Counted from the stretch's first letter, positions 1-11,126 are shown. The stretch is 64,000 nt of DNA from Acetobacteraceae bacterium (GCA_024280945.1 JAMXLO010000039.1:1-64000), one strand, 5' to 3'. Made by a program: numbers and translations. The notes: generated by a model not told the origin, from the letters alone.

Positions 1-57
1 GGGACCCCCCTGTAGCAAGCCCGCGCTTTCCGGCGGGGCGCCCTGCCAGGAGCGGAC

Positions 58-411
58 ATGAGCGAGGAATCGGGCGAGGACGAGCCTCTTTCTCCTTCGT
101 TTGAGGAGAGGCTCAAAGCCGCCCGCAGCAGGCAGGGGTTGGATGCCCCGCCGCCTTTGACCGGCCGGGATACCGGCGACATGGGCGGCATGAGCCCTTG
201 GGGCATTGGCCTGCGGGTGGGGATCGAGCTGGTCTCGGCCCTGGTCGTGGCGGTCGCCATCGGCTATGGGCTCGACCGCCTGTTCGGCACGAAACCCATC
301 CTGATGGCCGTGTTCGTGCTGCTTGGCGGCGCGGCCGGCGTACTGAATGTCTGGCGCCTGTTCGCGCCACGACCGACACGGGACCGTAAGGTCGAAGACG
401 GGGGACGATAG
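58..411 (+). CDS. atpI: ATP synthase protein I (F0 assembly factor AtpI)
   Basis: A 117-residue inner-membrane protein with a polar N-terminal half (about residues 1-45) and two hydrophobic segments (about 50-72 and 77-102). This is the usual layout of AtpI, which helps assemble the c-ring of F0. It is first in the F0 operon, preceded by an AGGAGCGG ribosome site just before the ATG. Its TAG stop overlaps the GTG start of atpB by one base, so translation is probably coupled. The family is poorly conserved, so the call rests on size, topology and position ahead of atpB. Confidence 0.88.
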   Translation: MSEESGEDEPLSPSFEERLKAARSRQGLDAPPPLTGRDTGDMGGMSPWGIGLRVGIELVSALVVAVAIGYGLDRLFGTKPILMAVFVLLGGAAGVLNVWRLFAPRPTRDRKVEDGGR

Positions 412-1148
412 TGGCGGCCGGAGGATCGATCGACGCACTGAGCCAGTTCAAGCTGGAGCCCGTGCTGGGGCTGGATTTCACCCAGTCCAACGTCATGATG
501 ATCGTCGCGGGTGTGCTGACATTCGGCCTGCTGTGGCTGGGAATGAGGCCACGCGCGATGGTGCCGGGGCGGCTGCAATCGGCGGCCGAGATGGCGTACG
601 AAACGGTTCTCGGCATGTGTACCGAGACGATTGGGCCGGAAGGCCGCGCGTTCTTCCCGTTCGTGTTCACGCTGTTCTTCTTCATTCTGTTCGGCAATCT
701 GCTGGGCGTCTTCCCATTCTTCTTCACCTATACCAGCCACATCGCGGTGACGCTGGCGCTGACTGTGTTCGTCGTTGGGCTGGTGACCGTGGTGGCGATC
801 CGCATCCATGGCTGGCATTTCCTCAGCTATTTCGTGCCCCAAGGTGTGCCTGGCGCGTTGTTGCCGCTGCTGGTTCCGATCGAGATACTGTCGTACCTGT
901 CGCGCCTGATCTCGCTGTCCGTGCGGTTGTTCGCCAACATGATGGCGGGGCACGTGATGCTGGAGGTGTTCGGCGCCTTCGTGGTCATGCTGGGCGCCGC
1001 GGGCGTCATCTTCTGGATACCGGCCGGATTCTCGCTCGCGGTGAACGTGGCGCTGATCGGCTTCGAGCTGCTGGTGGCGACGTTGCAGGCCTATGTGTTT
1101 GCCATCCTCACCTGCATCTATCTGCACGACGCAGTGCACCTCCACTAA
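411..1148 (+). CDS. atpB: F0F1 ATP synthase subunit a
   Basis: Stator subunit a of the proton channel, 245 residues, about the normal length. It is very hydrophobic with 5-6 membrane helices. The essential arginine of the proton path is visible as R172 in the stretch LSVRLFANMMAG. The start is GTG, overlapping the atpI stop (TAGTG). The c-subunit gene follows after 18 bases, so the gene belongs to the F0 operon. Nothing unusual is seen. Confidence 0.97.
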   Translation: MAAGGSIDALSQFKLEPVLGLDFTQSNVMMIVAGVLTFGLLWLGMRPRAMVPGRLQSAAEMAYETVLGMCTETIGPEGRAFFPFVFTLFFFILFGNLLGVFPFFFTYTSHIAVTLALTVFVVGLVTVVAIRIHGWHFLSYFVPQGVPGALLPLLVPIEILSYLSRLISLSVRLFANMMAGHVMLEVFGAFVVMLGAAGVIFWIPAGFSLAVNVALIGFELLVATLQAYVFAILTCIYLHDAVHLH

Positions 1149-1166
1149 CGCAAGGGACACAGAACA

Positions 1167-1391
1167 ATGGATCTCGCTTCCGCAAAGGCCATTGGCGCGG
1201 GTATCGCCGTCATCGCGCTGTCGGGCGTGGGTGTCGGCATCGGCTACATCTTTGCTGCGCTGGTCAGCAGCGTGGCGCGCAATCCGGCGGCGCGCGAACG
1301 CGTGTTCGGCCTTGCGATTCTTGGGTTCGCGCTGACCGAAGCTGTCGCGCTGTACGCACTGGTGATCGCGTTCATCATTCTGTTTGTCTGA
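1167..1391 (+). CDS. atpE: F0F1 ATP synthase subunit c
   Basis: Ring proteolipid of 74 residues, two helices joined by a polar loop (ARNPAARER). The helix 1 glycine motif GVGVGIG lies at residues 20-26, and the proton-carrying carboxylate is Glu58 in FALTEA. There is no obvious Na+-binding signature, so proton coupling is expected. Its TGA stop overlaps the ATG of the b' gene (TGATG), indicating translational coupling within the operon. Confidence 0.97.
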   Translation: MDLASAKAIGAGIAVIALSGVGVGIGYIFAALVSSVARNPAARERVFGLAILGFALTEAVALYALVIAFIILFV

Positions 1392-1972
1392 TGTTGCCGC
1401 GCACCCTTCTTCCCTTGGCGCTGCTGGCGACGGTTCTGCTCCCGGCTGCCGCGCGGGCAGAAGGGGGAATGCCGCAGCTCGACTTTGCCAACCCGCTGAC
1501 CCTAAGCCAGGTCTGGTGGGGCGCACTGATCTTCATCGTGCTCTATGTGCTGTTGTCTCGCCTGGCTCTGCCGCGTGTGGGCGAGGTGCTGGAGGAGCGG
1601 GCGCGACGTATCGCGGCCGATCTGGAGACGGCACAGGCAGCGAAGGGAAGGTCGGACGCAGCAGCAAAGGAGGTCGCCGATGCGACCGCGCGGGCGCGGG
1701 CCGAAGCTCAGGCGGCGATCAATGCGGCGCTGGATGCTGCGAAGCAGGAAGCCGCCGGGCGTATCGCGGCACTGAACCAGCGGCTGGAAAAGCAGTTGCA
1801 GGACGCGGAGGCGCAGATCGAGGCGGCGCGCGCGTCGGCAATGCGGGCCTTGCGTGAAGTGGCGACAGAAACGGCGGGCACGGTCATCGCGCGACTGACT
1901 GGTGCGCCACCTGACCAGGCGCGGCTGGATGGCGCGATCGGCGCGGCACTTGCCACCCGCCGGATCGGCTGA
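1391..1972 (+). CDS. atpF': F0F1 ATP synthase subunit b' (peripheral stalk)
   Basis: A 193-residue b-type stalk subunit. It opens with a cleavable-looking hydrophobic leader ending in AAARAEGG, then one membrane helix (WWGALIFIVLYVLLSRLAL) and a long alanine/glutamate-rich coiled coil to the C-terminus. Two b-type genes side by side are typical of photosynthetic and other alphaproteobacteria, where b and b' form a heterodimer. The open frame extends far upstream across atpB and atpE, but the ATG overlapping the atpE stop is the sensible start. GC-rich codons dominate the coiled coil. Confidence 0.93.
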   Translation: MLPRTLLPLALLATVLLPAAARAEGGMPQLDFANPLTLSQVWWGALIFIVLYVLLSRLALPRVGEVLEERARRIAADLETAQAAKGRSDAAAKEVADATARARAEAQAAINAALDAAKQEAAGRIAALNQRLEKQLQDAEAQIEAARASAMRALREVATETAGTVIARLTGAPPDQARLDGAIGAALATRRIG

Positions 1973-1984
1973 AGGAGCGGCGGC

Positions 1985-2500
1985 ATGCACGAGGAACCCG
2001 GGTTCTTCGCCGAACCACGCAACTGGGTGCTGATCGCGTTCATTCTGTTCTTCGTGATCTTCGGCAGGAAGTTATGGGCGCCGTTGGCGAAGATGCTGGA
2101 CGACCGCGGGACGCGGGTTCGCGCTGAACTGGACGAGGCAGCGCGACTGCGCCAGGAAGCCGAGGCAATGCTGCGCGAGGCAGAGGCCAGGCGCGCGGAG
2201 GCGTTGCGCGAGGCGCAGGCGTTGATCGAGGGTGCGAAGGCAGAGGCCGAACGCGTGGCTGCCGCGGCGGCGGGCGAGGCAGAGGCTTCAGCGCGGCGCC
2301 GGGAGCAGATGGCGATGGACCGGATCGCGGCGGCGGAAAAGGCGGCGGTGGATGAAGTGCGGCTGACCGCGGCCGAGGTCGCCACAGTGGCGGCGCGGCA
2401 GGTGATCGCCGAAGGGTTGTCGGCGGAGGCGGATGCGCGGCTGATCGACCATGCGATCACACAGTTGCCGGGGGCGTTGGCCAGCAGACGGGTGGCGTAG
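1985..2500 (+). CDS. atpF: F0F1 ATP synthase subunit b
   Basis: Second peripheral-stalk subunit, 171 residues. One N-terminal membrane helix (NWVLIAFILFFVIFG) is followed by a continuous charged coiled coil (RQEAEAMLREAEARRAEALREAQ). GGAGCGGC lies ahead of the ATG, 12 bases after atpF'. It is the last gene of the F0 operon; no F1 genes (atpHAGDC) follow, which matches the split ATP synthase operons of alphaproteobacteria. Confidence 0.95.
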   Translation: MHEEPGFFAEPRNWVLIAFILFFVIFGRKLWAPLAKMLDDRGTRVRAELDEAARLRQEAEAMLREAEARRAEALREAQALIEGAKAEAERVAAAAAGEAEASARRREQMAMDRIAAAEKAAVDEVRLTAAEVATVAARQVIAEGLSAEADARLIDHAITQLPGALASRRVA

Positions 2501-3170
2501 GGCAGCGCCTGGAAGGCCCGCGTGGTGGTCAACCAACATCCGCCGGCTTCCCACAATGCGAACCATCGATCGACTGCGGGGCGAGGATTGCGCGCTCGAC
2601 TTGCCTGACCTCCGTGCCGAGAGCCGTCGCCATCAAGTGTGGTACCTGTCCTAATAGCCTAGCCACGGGGGCGGGTGCACGGACAGAACGCTGCCAGTGG
2701 CGGTTGCCATGGCATGGCTGCGGCACTTGCTGCGGGGCGAACTGGCGCCATGAGGTGTGTTTTGTCACGCGGATACCCGGCGCGGGGAAGACGCTGTGCG
2801 AGTTGCAAGTATTTTTCGGTGCCGAGGATGGTGCTCCCTTCCGTCCGGCAATCTGCCGCTCGTGCATGTGATCCGCGAAGCATTGGCTCGGAACGTGCTG
2901 CCCGATCGGTTTCAATGCACAGAGTATCGGGCGGTTAGCGTTTGCTCGGCTGGCAATTTTCGGTTGCAGGCCGCCCGCTGTTGGCGCCCGGCGGCCCTTT
3001 CGTGGAGCACACCCCTGGACCTCGCACCAACGGATGGTGATACCAATGAGCCGGAAGCGACATTGCTCTGACCAGGCGCGGAGTATTCTTGCCTCCGACC
3101 ACTATCCTCGCTACACCCCTGCCGCGCCGGCACCCCTGGAGGCCGGCGTTGCCATTTGCAGGAGCGGACC
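2501..3170. other. Intergenic stretch without a recognised gene
   Basis: About 670 bases between atpF and rplY. Short open frames occur on both strands but none has a ribosome site plus recognisable protein. The cysteine-rich frame at 2614-2871 looks fortuitous. No tRNA, repeat array or strong terminator hairpin was seen. It must hold the end of the atp transcript and the promoter of rplY. Confidence 0.5.
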
Positions 3171-3833
3171 ATGGCCGATGTCGTGACGATCGAGGCCGAG
3201 GCTCGCGGGCGGGCCGGTAAGGGGGCGGCGCGCGCGACCCGGCGGGCAGGCAAGGTGCCTGCTGTCATCTATGGCGCGAAGCAGGAGCCCAGCCTGATCG
3301 CGTTGGACCCGCGCGCGGTACTGCGCGAACTGAATCGGCCAGGCTGGCAGTCGCGCGTGTACGAGGTCAGGAACAACGGCGATGCGACGCGCGTGCTGAT
3401 CCGCGATGTGCAGTTCCACCCTGTCACCGACGCCCCGGAGCACGTGGATTTCCAGCGCCTGGTCACCGGCGAGCGCGTTCGCGTGTCGGTGCCGGTACAT
3501 TTTGAGAACGACGGAATCAGCCCCGGGCTAAAGCGCGGCGGCGTGCTGAACGTGGTCCGCCATACGGTCGAAGTCTACACACAGCCGGAGCATATTCCCG
3601 ATCAGTTCAGCGCCGATCTTGCCGAACTGGACTTCAATGATGCGGTGCGCTGGGAGGACCTGAAGGGGACCGAAAATACCCGCCCGGTGATCGCCCGCAA
3701 CTTCGTGGTCGCCACGGTCGCGCCGCCCACCAAGATGACTGAGGCGGTCGCCGAGACTACTGCCGCGATACCTGGCGCGGCTCCGGCTGCACCTGCCGCT
3801 GCGCCCGCCGCCGGTGCCGCCAGGCGAGGCTGA
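3171..3833 (+). CDS. rplY: 50S ribosomal protein L25/general stress protein Ctc
   Basis: A 220-residue long form of bL25, with the N-terminal 5S rRNA-binding domain (VVTIEAEARGRAGKGAARATRRAGKVPAVIYG) and the C-terminal CTC/TL5 beta domain. The last 25 residues are a low-complexity Ala/Pro tail common in alphaproteobacteria. AGGAG at about 3160-3164 supports the ATG at 3171 over an in-frame TTG five codons earlier. The order rplY-pth-ychF is widely conserved and points to co-expression of translation functions. Confidence 0.96.
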   Translation: MADVVTIEAEARGRAGKGAARATRRAGKVPAVIYGAKQEPSLIALDPRAVLRELNRPGWQSRVYEVRNNGDATRVLIRDVQFHPVTDAPEHVDFQRLVTGERVRVSVPVHFENDGISPGLKRGGVLNVVRHTVEVYTQPEHIPDQFSADLAELDFNDAVRWEDLKGTENTRPVIARNFVVATVAPPTKMTEAVAETTAAIPGAAPAAPAAAPAAGAARRG

Positions 3834-3857
3834 TTCCGGCGAGGAACTACGCTTGTC

Positions 3858-4436
3858 ATGCTGCTCTGGGTCGGCCTCGGCAATCCGGAGCCGGGGATGG
3901 CCCGGAACCGGCACAATATAGGCTTCCTGGCTGTTGATACGATTGCCATCCGCCACGGCTTCACGCCGTGGCGGCAGCGGTTCAAGGGTCTGGTCAGCGC
4001 GGGCAGCATCGCCGGCGAGAAGATCCTGGCGCTGAAGCCGCAGACCTACATGAACGAGTCGGGTGCGTCGGTGCAGCAGGCGGCGGCGTTCTACAAGCTG
4101 CCGTCGGACGCCATCACGGCATTTCACGATGAGCTGGACCTGGTGCCGGGCAAGGTTCGGGTGAAGCGGGGTGGAGGTGCGGCGGGTCATAACGGACTGC
4201 GCAGCATGGACCGGATCCTGGGCACGCAAGATTACTGGCGCGTACGTCTTGGTATCGGTCATCCGGGAGATAAGGAGCGCGTACTCGGCCACGTGCTAGG
4301 GGATTTCGTGAAGCAGGATCGCGACTGGTTGCTGCCACTGCTCGATGCGGTGGCAGATGCCGCGCCTTTGTTGGTGCAGAGCAAGCCCGAGGATTTCATG
4401 ACCAAGATCGCGCTGCTGATGCAGGATGTGAAGTAG
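3858..4436 (+). CDS. pth: Peptidyl-tRNA hydrolase
   Basis: Releases peptides from stalled peptidyl-tRNA. 192 residues, the normal Pth length. The family landmarks are visible: Asn9 in GLGNP, the catalytic His19 in NRHNIG, Asn in TYMNESG, the acidic FHDELDL loop and the [12 protein letters not shown] loop. It lies 24 bases after rplY, and its stop directly abuts the ATG of ychF, so the three genes look like one transcription unit. Confidence 0.97.
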   Translation: MLLWVGLGNPEPGMARNRHNIGFLAVDTIAIRHGFTPWRQRFKGLVSAGSIAGEKILALKPQTYMNESGASVQQAAAFYKLPSDAITAFHDELDLVPGKVRVKRGGGAAGHNGLRSMDRILGTQDYWRVRLGIGHPGDKERVLGHVLGDFVKQDRDWLLPLLDAVADAAPLLVQSKPEDFMTKIALLMQDVK

Positions 4437-5531
4437 ATGGGCTTCAACTGCGGGATCGTCGGGCTGCCGAATGTGGGCAAGTCGACCCTGTTCAATGCAT
4501 TGACCGCAACCGCCGCAGCGCAGGCGGCCAATTATCCGTTCTGCACCATCGAACCGAATGTCGGTCGCGTGGCGGTACCGGATGCGCGGCTGACGACATT
4601 GGGCGCGATCGGCAAGTCGGCGAAGATCGTGCCGACGTCATTGGAATTCGTGGACATCGCCGGACTGGTGCGCGGTGCGAGCAATGGTGAGGGTCTCGGC
4701 AATCAGTTCCTTGCCAATATTCGCGAGGTCGACGCGATCATCCACGTGCTGCGCTGCTTCGAGGATCCCGACATCGCGCATGTCGAAGGCCCCATCGATC
4801 CGATCCGCGATGCCGAGATAGTCGAAACCGAGCTGATGCTTGCCGATCTCGATAGTCTGGAGAAGCGGCTTGTGACAGCACAGAAGCGGGCGCGTGGCGG
4901 CGACAAGGAGGCGAACCTATCGGTGGCGCTGATGGCACCGCTGGTCGACGCGCTGCGCGCCGGGCGTCCGGTTCGATCCGTGGTGGCGCCGGACCAGGCA
5001 GAGGCTGTACGCCGGTTACAGCTGCTGACCTCGAAGCCGGTGCTGTATGTCAGCAACGTCGAAGAGAGCGCCGCGGCACTCGGCAATGAGTTTTCTGCAC
5101 AGGTCGAGGAACGCGCGCGATCCGAACGGGCGCGTGTCGTCGTCGTTTCGGCGGCGATCGAGGCGGAGGTGGCGCAACTGCCAGAGGGCGACCGCGGCGA
5201 ATTCCTTGCCGGCCTGGGTCTGTCCGACAGCGGGCTCGATCGCGTCATCCGCGCCGGCTACGACCTGCTGGGGCTGATCACCTTCTTTACTGTTGGACCG
5301 AAGGAGGCGCATGCGTGGACGGTCGTGCGCGGCACCAAAGCGCCGCAGGCCGCGGGTGCGATCCACGGCGATTTCGAACGCGGCTTCATCGCCTGCGAGA
5401 CCATCAGCTACGACGATTATGTGGCGTGCAACGGCGAGTTGGGTGCGAAGGAAGCGGGAAGGATGCGCGTCGAGGGCAAAGAGTACGTCGTGAAGGACGG
5501 TGACGTGCTGCTGTTCCGCTTCAACGTTTAG
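4437..5531 (+). CDS. ychF: Redox-regulated ATPase YchF (OLA1 family)
   Basis: A 364-residue Obg-like P-loop protein that binds ATP in preference to GTP and is associated with ribosomes. The P-loop GLPNVGKS is at residues 9-16 and the switch II region reads VDIAGLVRGAS. The base-specificity site NVEE replaces the NKxD of true GTPases, as known for YchF. The C-terminal TGS domain (FFTVGPKEAHAWTV through KDGDVLLFRF) is intact. The start codon follows the pth stop directly. Confidence 0.97.
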   Translation: MGFNCGIVGLPNVGKSTLFNALTATAAAQAANYPFCTIEPNVGRVAVPDARLTTLGAIGKSAKIVPTSLEFVDIAGLVRGASNGEGLGNQFLANIREVDAIIHVLRCFEDPDIAHVEGPIDPIRDAEIVETELMLADLDSLEKRLVTAQKRARGGDKEANLSVALMAPLVDALRAGRPVRSVVAPDQAEAVRRLQLLTSKPVLYVSNVEESAAALGNEFSAQVEERARSERARVVVVSAAIEAEVAQLPEGDRGEFLAGLGLSDSGLDRVIRAGYDLLGLITFFTVGPKEAHAWTVVRGTKAPQAAGAIHGDFERGFIACETISYDDYVACNGELGAKEAGRMRVEGKEYVVKDGDVLLFRFNV

Positions 5532-5547
5532 CTGCGGGATTACCGCA

Positions 5548-6051
5548 ATGATTGGCTTGCGTTTTGCTGCAATAGCCGGACTGACACTGCTGGCGTCAGG
5601 CGCGATTTCAGCAAAGGCAGCCGAGGTTCCTGATGCGATCGCCGTCACGGGAGACGTTGTCGTGCTGCGCGTCCATGCGGAAGGTGCGCAGATCTATCAG
5701 TGCAAGTCGGATAATGCGGGGCATCTGCTTTGGCAGTTCCGCGAGCCGGTTGCCTCGCTGTTCAGCGATGATGTGACAGTCGGCAGGCATTATGCCGGGC
5801 CGACATGGCAGATTGAAAACAGCGTGGCGGTTGGCAAGGCTATGGCACGCTCACGCGGAGCCACGGCAAGGGACATACCGTGGCTCAGGTTCGACGTGAT
5901 TGAGCATCGTGGTGGTGGGAAACTGCAGGACGTATCGGCAATCCAGCGGATCAACACCAGAGGCGGCAACCTGGAAGGCAGGTGCCGGAATGTCGGCGTG
6001 CTGCGTGGTGTGGCGTATTCGGCCGACTACATCTTCCTGCGCAATCGGTAG
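5548..6051 (+). CDS. Exported DUF3455-type protein
   Basis: 167 residues starting with a Sec signal peptide (MIGLRFAAIAGLTLLASGAISAKAAE). The mature part carries features I associate with DUF3455: QIYQCKSDN, a central HYAGPTWQIENS motif, and a C-terminal GVAYSADYIFLR. Function is unknown; the two cysteines (in YQCK and GRCRN) could form a disulfide. An upstream ATG at 5500 lies inside ychF and lacks a signal peptide, so 5548 is preferred. Confidence 0.8.
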   Translation: MIGLRFAAIAGLTLLASGAISAKAAEVPDAIAVTGDVVVLRVHAEGAQIYQCKSDNAGHLLWQFREPVASLFSDDVTVGRHYAGPTWQIENSVAVGKAMARSRGATARDIPWLRFDVIEHRGGGKLQDVSAIQRINTRGGNLEGRCRNVGVLRGVAYSADYIFLRNR

Positions 6052-6088
6052 GCGCACCTGCAGGACGCGAGACCGACGAGAAGGGCGC

Positions 6089-7600
<1,512 letters not shown>

Positions 7601-7880
7601 CTACCTTGGCGGCGCCTTGTAGGCGTGGACGTAGGGGGAGCGCAAGGGCAGCGCCGTGGGATCCGGGCGGCGGGCCTTTGCTGACCGAAACTGCATCTTG
7701 CATATGCGCGCAACATCCGCATCGGCAAATGTCGGTAACTCCGGGCCTGGATGACGGTGCGGCCAGCTTCGTGGTCCAGCGACAGCACGTTGCATCGCAT
7801 GCCCGATCAGGCACCTCAGACTTGCTCCGAGCGAGGATCCAGAGAAAGTATTTGCGGACGGCTTTCCCGACCGCATTGAG

Positions 7881-10226
7881 GTGCCAGTGACCGAGAGCGT
7901 GCGTCACCGAATTCCGGTATTCTGCCCACTCTGCGTTTCGCGGTGTGGGTGTGAGGCGGTCGTTGAGGATGGCCGGCTACTGGCAATCGAGCCGGACCCG
8001 TTGCACCCGACCGGCGAGGCGCTTTGCGCGAAGGGGCGCGCATCGCCCGCCCTGGTCGAAGCGCCCGACCGGCTGCTGTTTCCAGTCCGCCGAACCCGGC
8101 CCAAGGGCGATGCCGATCCTGGTTGGCAGCGGATTTCCTGGGATGAGGCGCTCGACACGACAGCCACAGCGTTGCGGCAGATCGCCGCTGAGAGTGGGCC
8201 CGAGGCGGTTGCGTTCGGTGTCACCACAAGCTCCGGGACGGCTCTGTCCGATGCGCAGCCATGGGTCGATCGGCTGATCAATGCCTTCGGCTCGCCCAAC
8301 AACTGCAACTCGATGGAGATCTGCTCGTGGCACCGCCAGTTTGCCCGCGCCTTCACCACCGGCACGAACATCGGAATGCCTGATTACGAGCAGGCGGGCT
8401 GCATCCTGCTGTGGGGTCATAACCCCAGCACATCACTGCTCGCCGCGGCGACGCGAGTTGCAAAGGCGCGGGAGCGCGGAGCCAAGCTGATCGTTGTGGA
8501 TCCGCGGCATGTCGGCTTCGCGGTGAAGGCTGATTGCTGGCTGCAGGTGCGCCCAGGAACGGATGCTGCGGTCGCACTCGCCATCGCCGGCATCATGATT
8601 GACGAGGGCTGGTTCGACATTGAGTTCGTGCGGCAATGGACCAACGGCCCGCTCCTGGTGCGCGAGAACGATGGTGCGCTGCTGCGCAGTAATGCGCTTG
8701 CCGCAGCGGGCAGCGACGGCTTCGTGGCTTGGGATGAAGGGCGCGGGACGGCGCTATGCTACGATCCGGCAAGTCGCTCTTATGACAAGCCGCCGGTTCG
8801 GCTCGCGCTCTCTGGTTCGTTCGTCGTTGCCGGCCGCAACGGGCCGATCGCCTGCCGGCCGGCATTCGATGCCTACGCGTCGCGGTGTCACGACATGTCA
8901 CCAGAAATCGCGGCTCGGTTGTCCGGTGTTGATGCCGATGCGCTCCGTGCCGCGGCACGACTGCTGTGGGAGCATCGGCCGGTGGCGCATTACACCTGGA
9001 CCGGGCTGGAGCAGCAGAGCAATGCGACGCAGACCGATCGGGCGATTGCCATCCTGCATGCTTTGACCGGCAGCATCGATGTGCCTGGCGGCAATGTTCA
9101 TTTTGCACAGGTGCCGGTCAACGACGTCTCTGGCAATGAGCTGCGTGATCCAACTCAGTGGCGGAAGGCACTGGGGCTGACCGAGCGACCGCTCGGCTTG
9201 GGCAGGTCGGGGTGGATTCTTTCCGACGACCTATACCGTTCTGTTCTCGAGGAGAAGCCTTATCGCGTTCGCGCGTTCGTCGGCTTCGGTCTCAATCTGC
9301 TGTTGTCTCATGCTGATGCTGGGCGGGGCGCTGAGGCGCTGCGTCAACTTGAGTTTCACGTTCACAGCGATCTTTACCTGACGCCGACCGCCTCCTTCGC
9401 GGACATCGTCCTTCCGGTCGCCAGCGGCTGGGAGCGCGAAGGGCTGCGTGTCGGCTTCGGACTGGATCAGGCTGCCTGTGAGCTGGTGCAATTCCGTCCG
9501 GCTGTCGTTGCGCCGCGGGGTGAGGCACTACCGGATATCGACATTGTTTTCGACCTGGCGGTTCGCCTCGGTCTTGGCGAGCAGTTCTGGCACGGCGATG
9601 TGGAGGCGGCGCTCGATCATCATCTGGCGCCAAGTGGGATAAGCATCGAATTGCTGCGCGCCAACCCACGCGGGGTCCGTGTGCCGCTGCGAACCACACA
9701 TGAGAAATATCGCAGCGGTGCGTTTGCCACACCGTCAGGAAAGATCGAGATCTTTTCCTCCGTGCTGCGTGCCGGCGGTGAAGTGCCCATTCCCGAATTT
9801 CGCGTGCCGTTCGCGCAGACGGAAGAATTCCCGCTGACGCTGACCACGGTGAAGACACCACTCTACTGCCACAGTCAGCATCGCAACCTGGCCAAGCTAC
9901 GACGGGTGGAACCCTATCCGATTGCGGAACTAAGCCCCTTGACCGCCGAATCGTGTTCCATCGGCGAGGGCGATTGGCTGGCGATCGCGACGCCACACGG
10001 CCAGGCCCGAGCGCGGGCCCGATTCAATGAAACTCTGGCTGACGGCGTGGTGGCAGCTCGACACGGCTGGTGGCAGGGGTGTTTGGAACTGGGCCTGCCG
10101 GGGTACGACGCACTTGGTTCGGACGGCGCCAACATCAACCTGACCATCGGCGTGGATGCCGCTGACCCCATCAGTGGCGCTGCCTCACACCGCTGCTATC
10201 CGTGCCGAATCCACAAACTGAACTGA
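7881..10226 (+). CDS. Molybdopterin (bis-MGD) oxidoreductase, DMSO reductase superfamily
   Basis: 781 residues, no signal peptide, so probably cytoplasmic. The N-terminus carries a 4Fe-4S site C15-x2-C18-x3-C22-x26-C49. The likely Mo ligand is Cys148 in NSMEICSWHRQ. The C-terminal molybdopterin-dinucleotide domain has ATPSGKIEIFSS and SQHRNLAKLRRVEP. From memory of the family, the overall pattern is closest to the acetylene hydratase/thiosulfate reductase branch. The aspartate that is catalytic in acetylene hydratase (next to the second cluster cysteine) is Val here, so hydratase activity is unlikely. No electron-transfer subunit is adjacent. The start is GTG (7881 or 7887) with a weak ribosome site. 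Substrate unknown. Confidence 0.88.
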   Translation: MPVTESVRHRIPVFCPLCVSRCGCEAVVEDGRLLAIEPDPLHPTGEALCAKGRASPALVEAPDRLLFPVRRTRPKGDADPGWQRISWDEALDTTATALRQIAAESGPEAVAFGVTTSSGTALSDAQPWVDRLINAFGSPNNCNSMEICSWHRQFARAFTTGTNIGMPDYEQAGCILLWGHNPSTSLLAAATRVAKARERGAKLIVVDPRHVGFAVKADCWLQVRPGTDAAVALAIAGIMIDEGWFDIEFVRQWTNGPLLVRENDGALLRSNALAAAGSDGFVAWDEGRGTALCYDPASRSYDKPPVRLALSGSFVVAGRNGPIACRPAFDAYASRCHDMSPEIAARLSGVDADALRAAARLLWEHRPVAHYTWTGLEQQSNATQTDRAIAILHALTGSIDVPGGNVHFAQVPVNDVSGNELRDPTQWRKALGLTERPLGLGRSGWILSDDLYRSVLEEKPYRVRAFVGFGLNLLLSHADAGRGAEALRQLEFHVHSDLYLTPTASFADIVLPVASGWEREGLRVGFGLDQAACELVQFRPAVVAPRGEALPDIDIVFDLAVRLGLGEQFWHGDVEAALDHHLAPSGISIELLRANPRGVRVPLRTTHEKYRSGAFATPSGKIEIFSSVLRAGGEVPIPEFRVPFAQTEEFPLTLTTVKTPLYCHSQHRNLAKLRRVEPYPIAELSPLTAESCSIGEGDWLAIATPHGQARARARFNETLADGVVAARHGWWQGCLELGLPGYDALGSDGANINLTIGVDAADPISGAASHRCYPCRIHKLN

Positions 10227-10295
10227 CGCTGGATTCTATCGATCACTGTTGCCGAACAGTCGGTGACAACATCAATCAATCTGCGGGAGGACGCG

Positions 10296-11126
10296 ATGCC
10301 AATATTGGATTCCCAGGTGCATGCCTACGAACGAAACCACCCGGGTCGCCCGTGGATCGGCACGCTGACTGGGCCGACCGAGGTCACCGGCGATCAAATG
10401 GTAGCCGCCATGGATGCTGTCGGTGTCGATGGGGCGATCCTGGTTTCGCCCTTCAGCATGTACCGCTACGACGCCAGTTACGCGCTTGACGTGTTTGCAG
10501 CTCATCCGAGTCGCTTCAGGTTGGTCAAGCCGGTCGATCCCACGGATGCCGCCGTGGCCGACACAATTGCCGCGTGGGCGGCGACAACGGGCACGGTTGG
10601 AATCCGAATCTTCTTAAGGGACAACGCTTCAACCGATCCTGCGGACCCTGCCATCAATCGGGTCCTCGCTACTGCCGCACAGCATGCGTTGCCGGTCAAT
10701 GTGGCATGCACGGGACGGGTGGATCAGGCTGGACAACTGGCGGCGCGCAACCCGAATACGCGAATAGTGATTGACCATCTAGGGCTACCGCAACCGCACG
10801 AGCCGCCGGCACCCGCGGAGCCGTTCGCGGATCTGACAAAGCTGCTTGCTCTGGCACAATACGCCAATGTCGCGGTGAAAATCAGTGGCGCCTGCACATT
10901 GTCGCACGAACCGTTTCCTTATGCGGACATCTGGGATCCCCTTCGCCGCATCTTTGATTCTTTCGGCTTCGAGCGCTGCATGTGGGGTACGGACTGGACT
11001 CGGGCAGTGCGCCTATTGACATATGCGCAGGGAGTAGAGTCTTTCCGCGTCACCGATCGCCTGTCGGACAGCGAGCGGAACGCCCTCATGGGCGGCACGC
11101 TCCAGCAAATCTATAACTGGCACTGA
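10296..11126 (+). CDS. Amidohydrolase-2 family (lactonase-type TIM barrel)
   Basis: 276 residues of the PF04909 metal-dependent hydrolase fold. The N-terminal metal motif is DSQVHAY instead of DxHxH, as in lactonase-like members. VIDHLGLP and the C-terminal RCMWGTDW (metal/acid residue Asp) are clear. GGGAGG precedes the ATG at 10296, which is better than the GTG at 10263. It follows the molybdoenzyme by 69 bases in the same direction and may act on its product. Specific lactone or amide substrate unknown. Confidence 0.85.
   Translation: MPILDSQVHAYERNHPGRPWIGTLTGPTEVTGDQMVAAMDAVGVDGAILVSPFSMYRYDASYALDVFAAHPSRFRLVKPVDPTDAAVADTIAAWAATTGTVGIRIFLRDNASTDPADPAINRVLATAAQHALPVNVACTGRVDQAGQLAARNPNTRIVIDHLGLPQPHEPPAPAEPFADLTKLLALAQYANVAVKISGACTLSHEPFPYADIWDPLRRIFDSFGFERCMWGTDWTRAVRLLTYAQGVESFRVTDRLSDSERNALMGGTLQQIYNWH

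Noticed and set aside
264-1526. Long minus-strand open frame (420 codons) across atpI-atpB-atpE
   Set aside because: It is the antisense shadow of GC-rich coding DNA; the product is His/Arg/Gln-rich without domains, and the plus strand carries recognised F0 genes.
2614-2871. Cysteine-rich 85-codon frame between atpF and rplY
   Set aside because: No ribosome site, irregular Cys spacing and no family resemblance; competing frames of the same length exist on the other strand.
3528-4292. 254-codon minus-strand frame over rplY/pth
   Set aside because: Antisense shadow of two well-supported genes; composition is typical of mirrored GC-rich codons.
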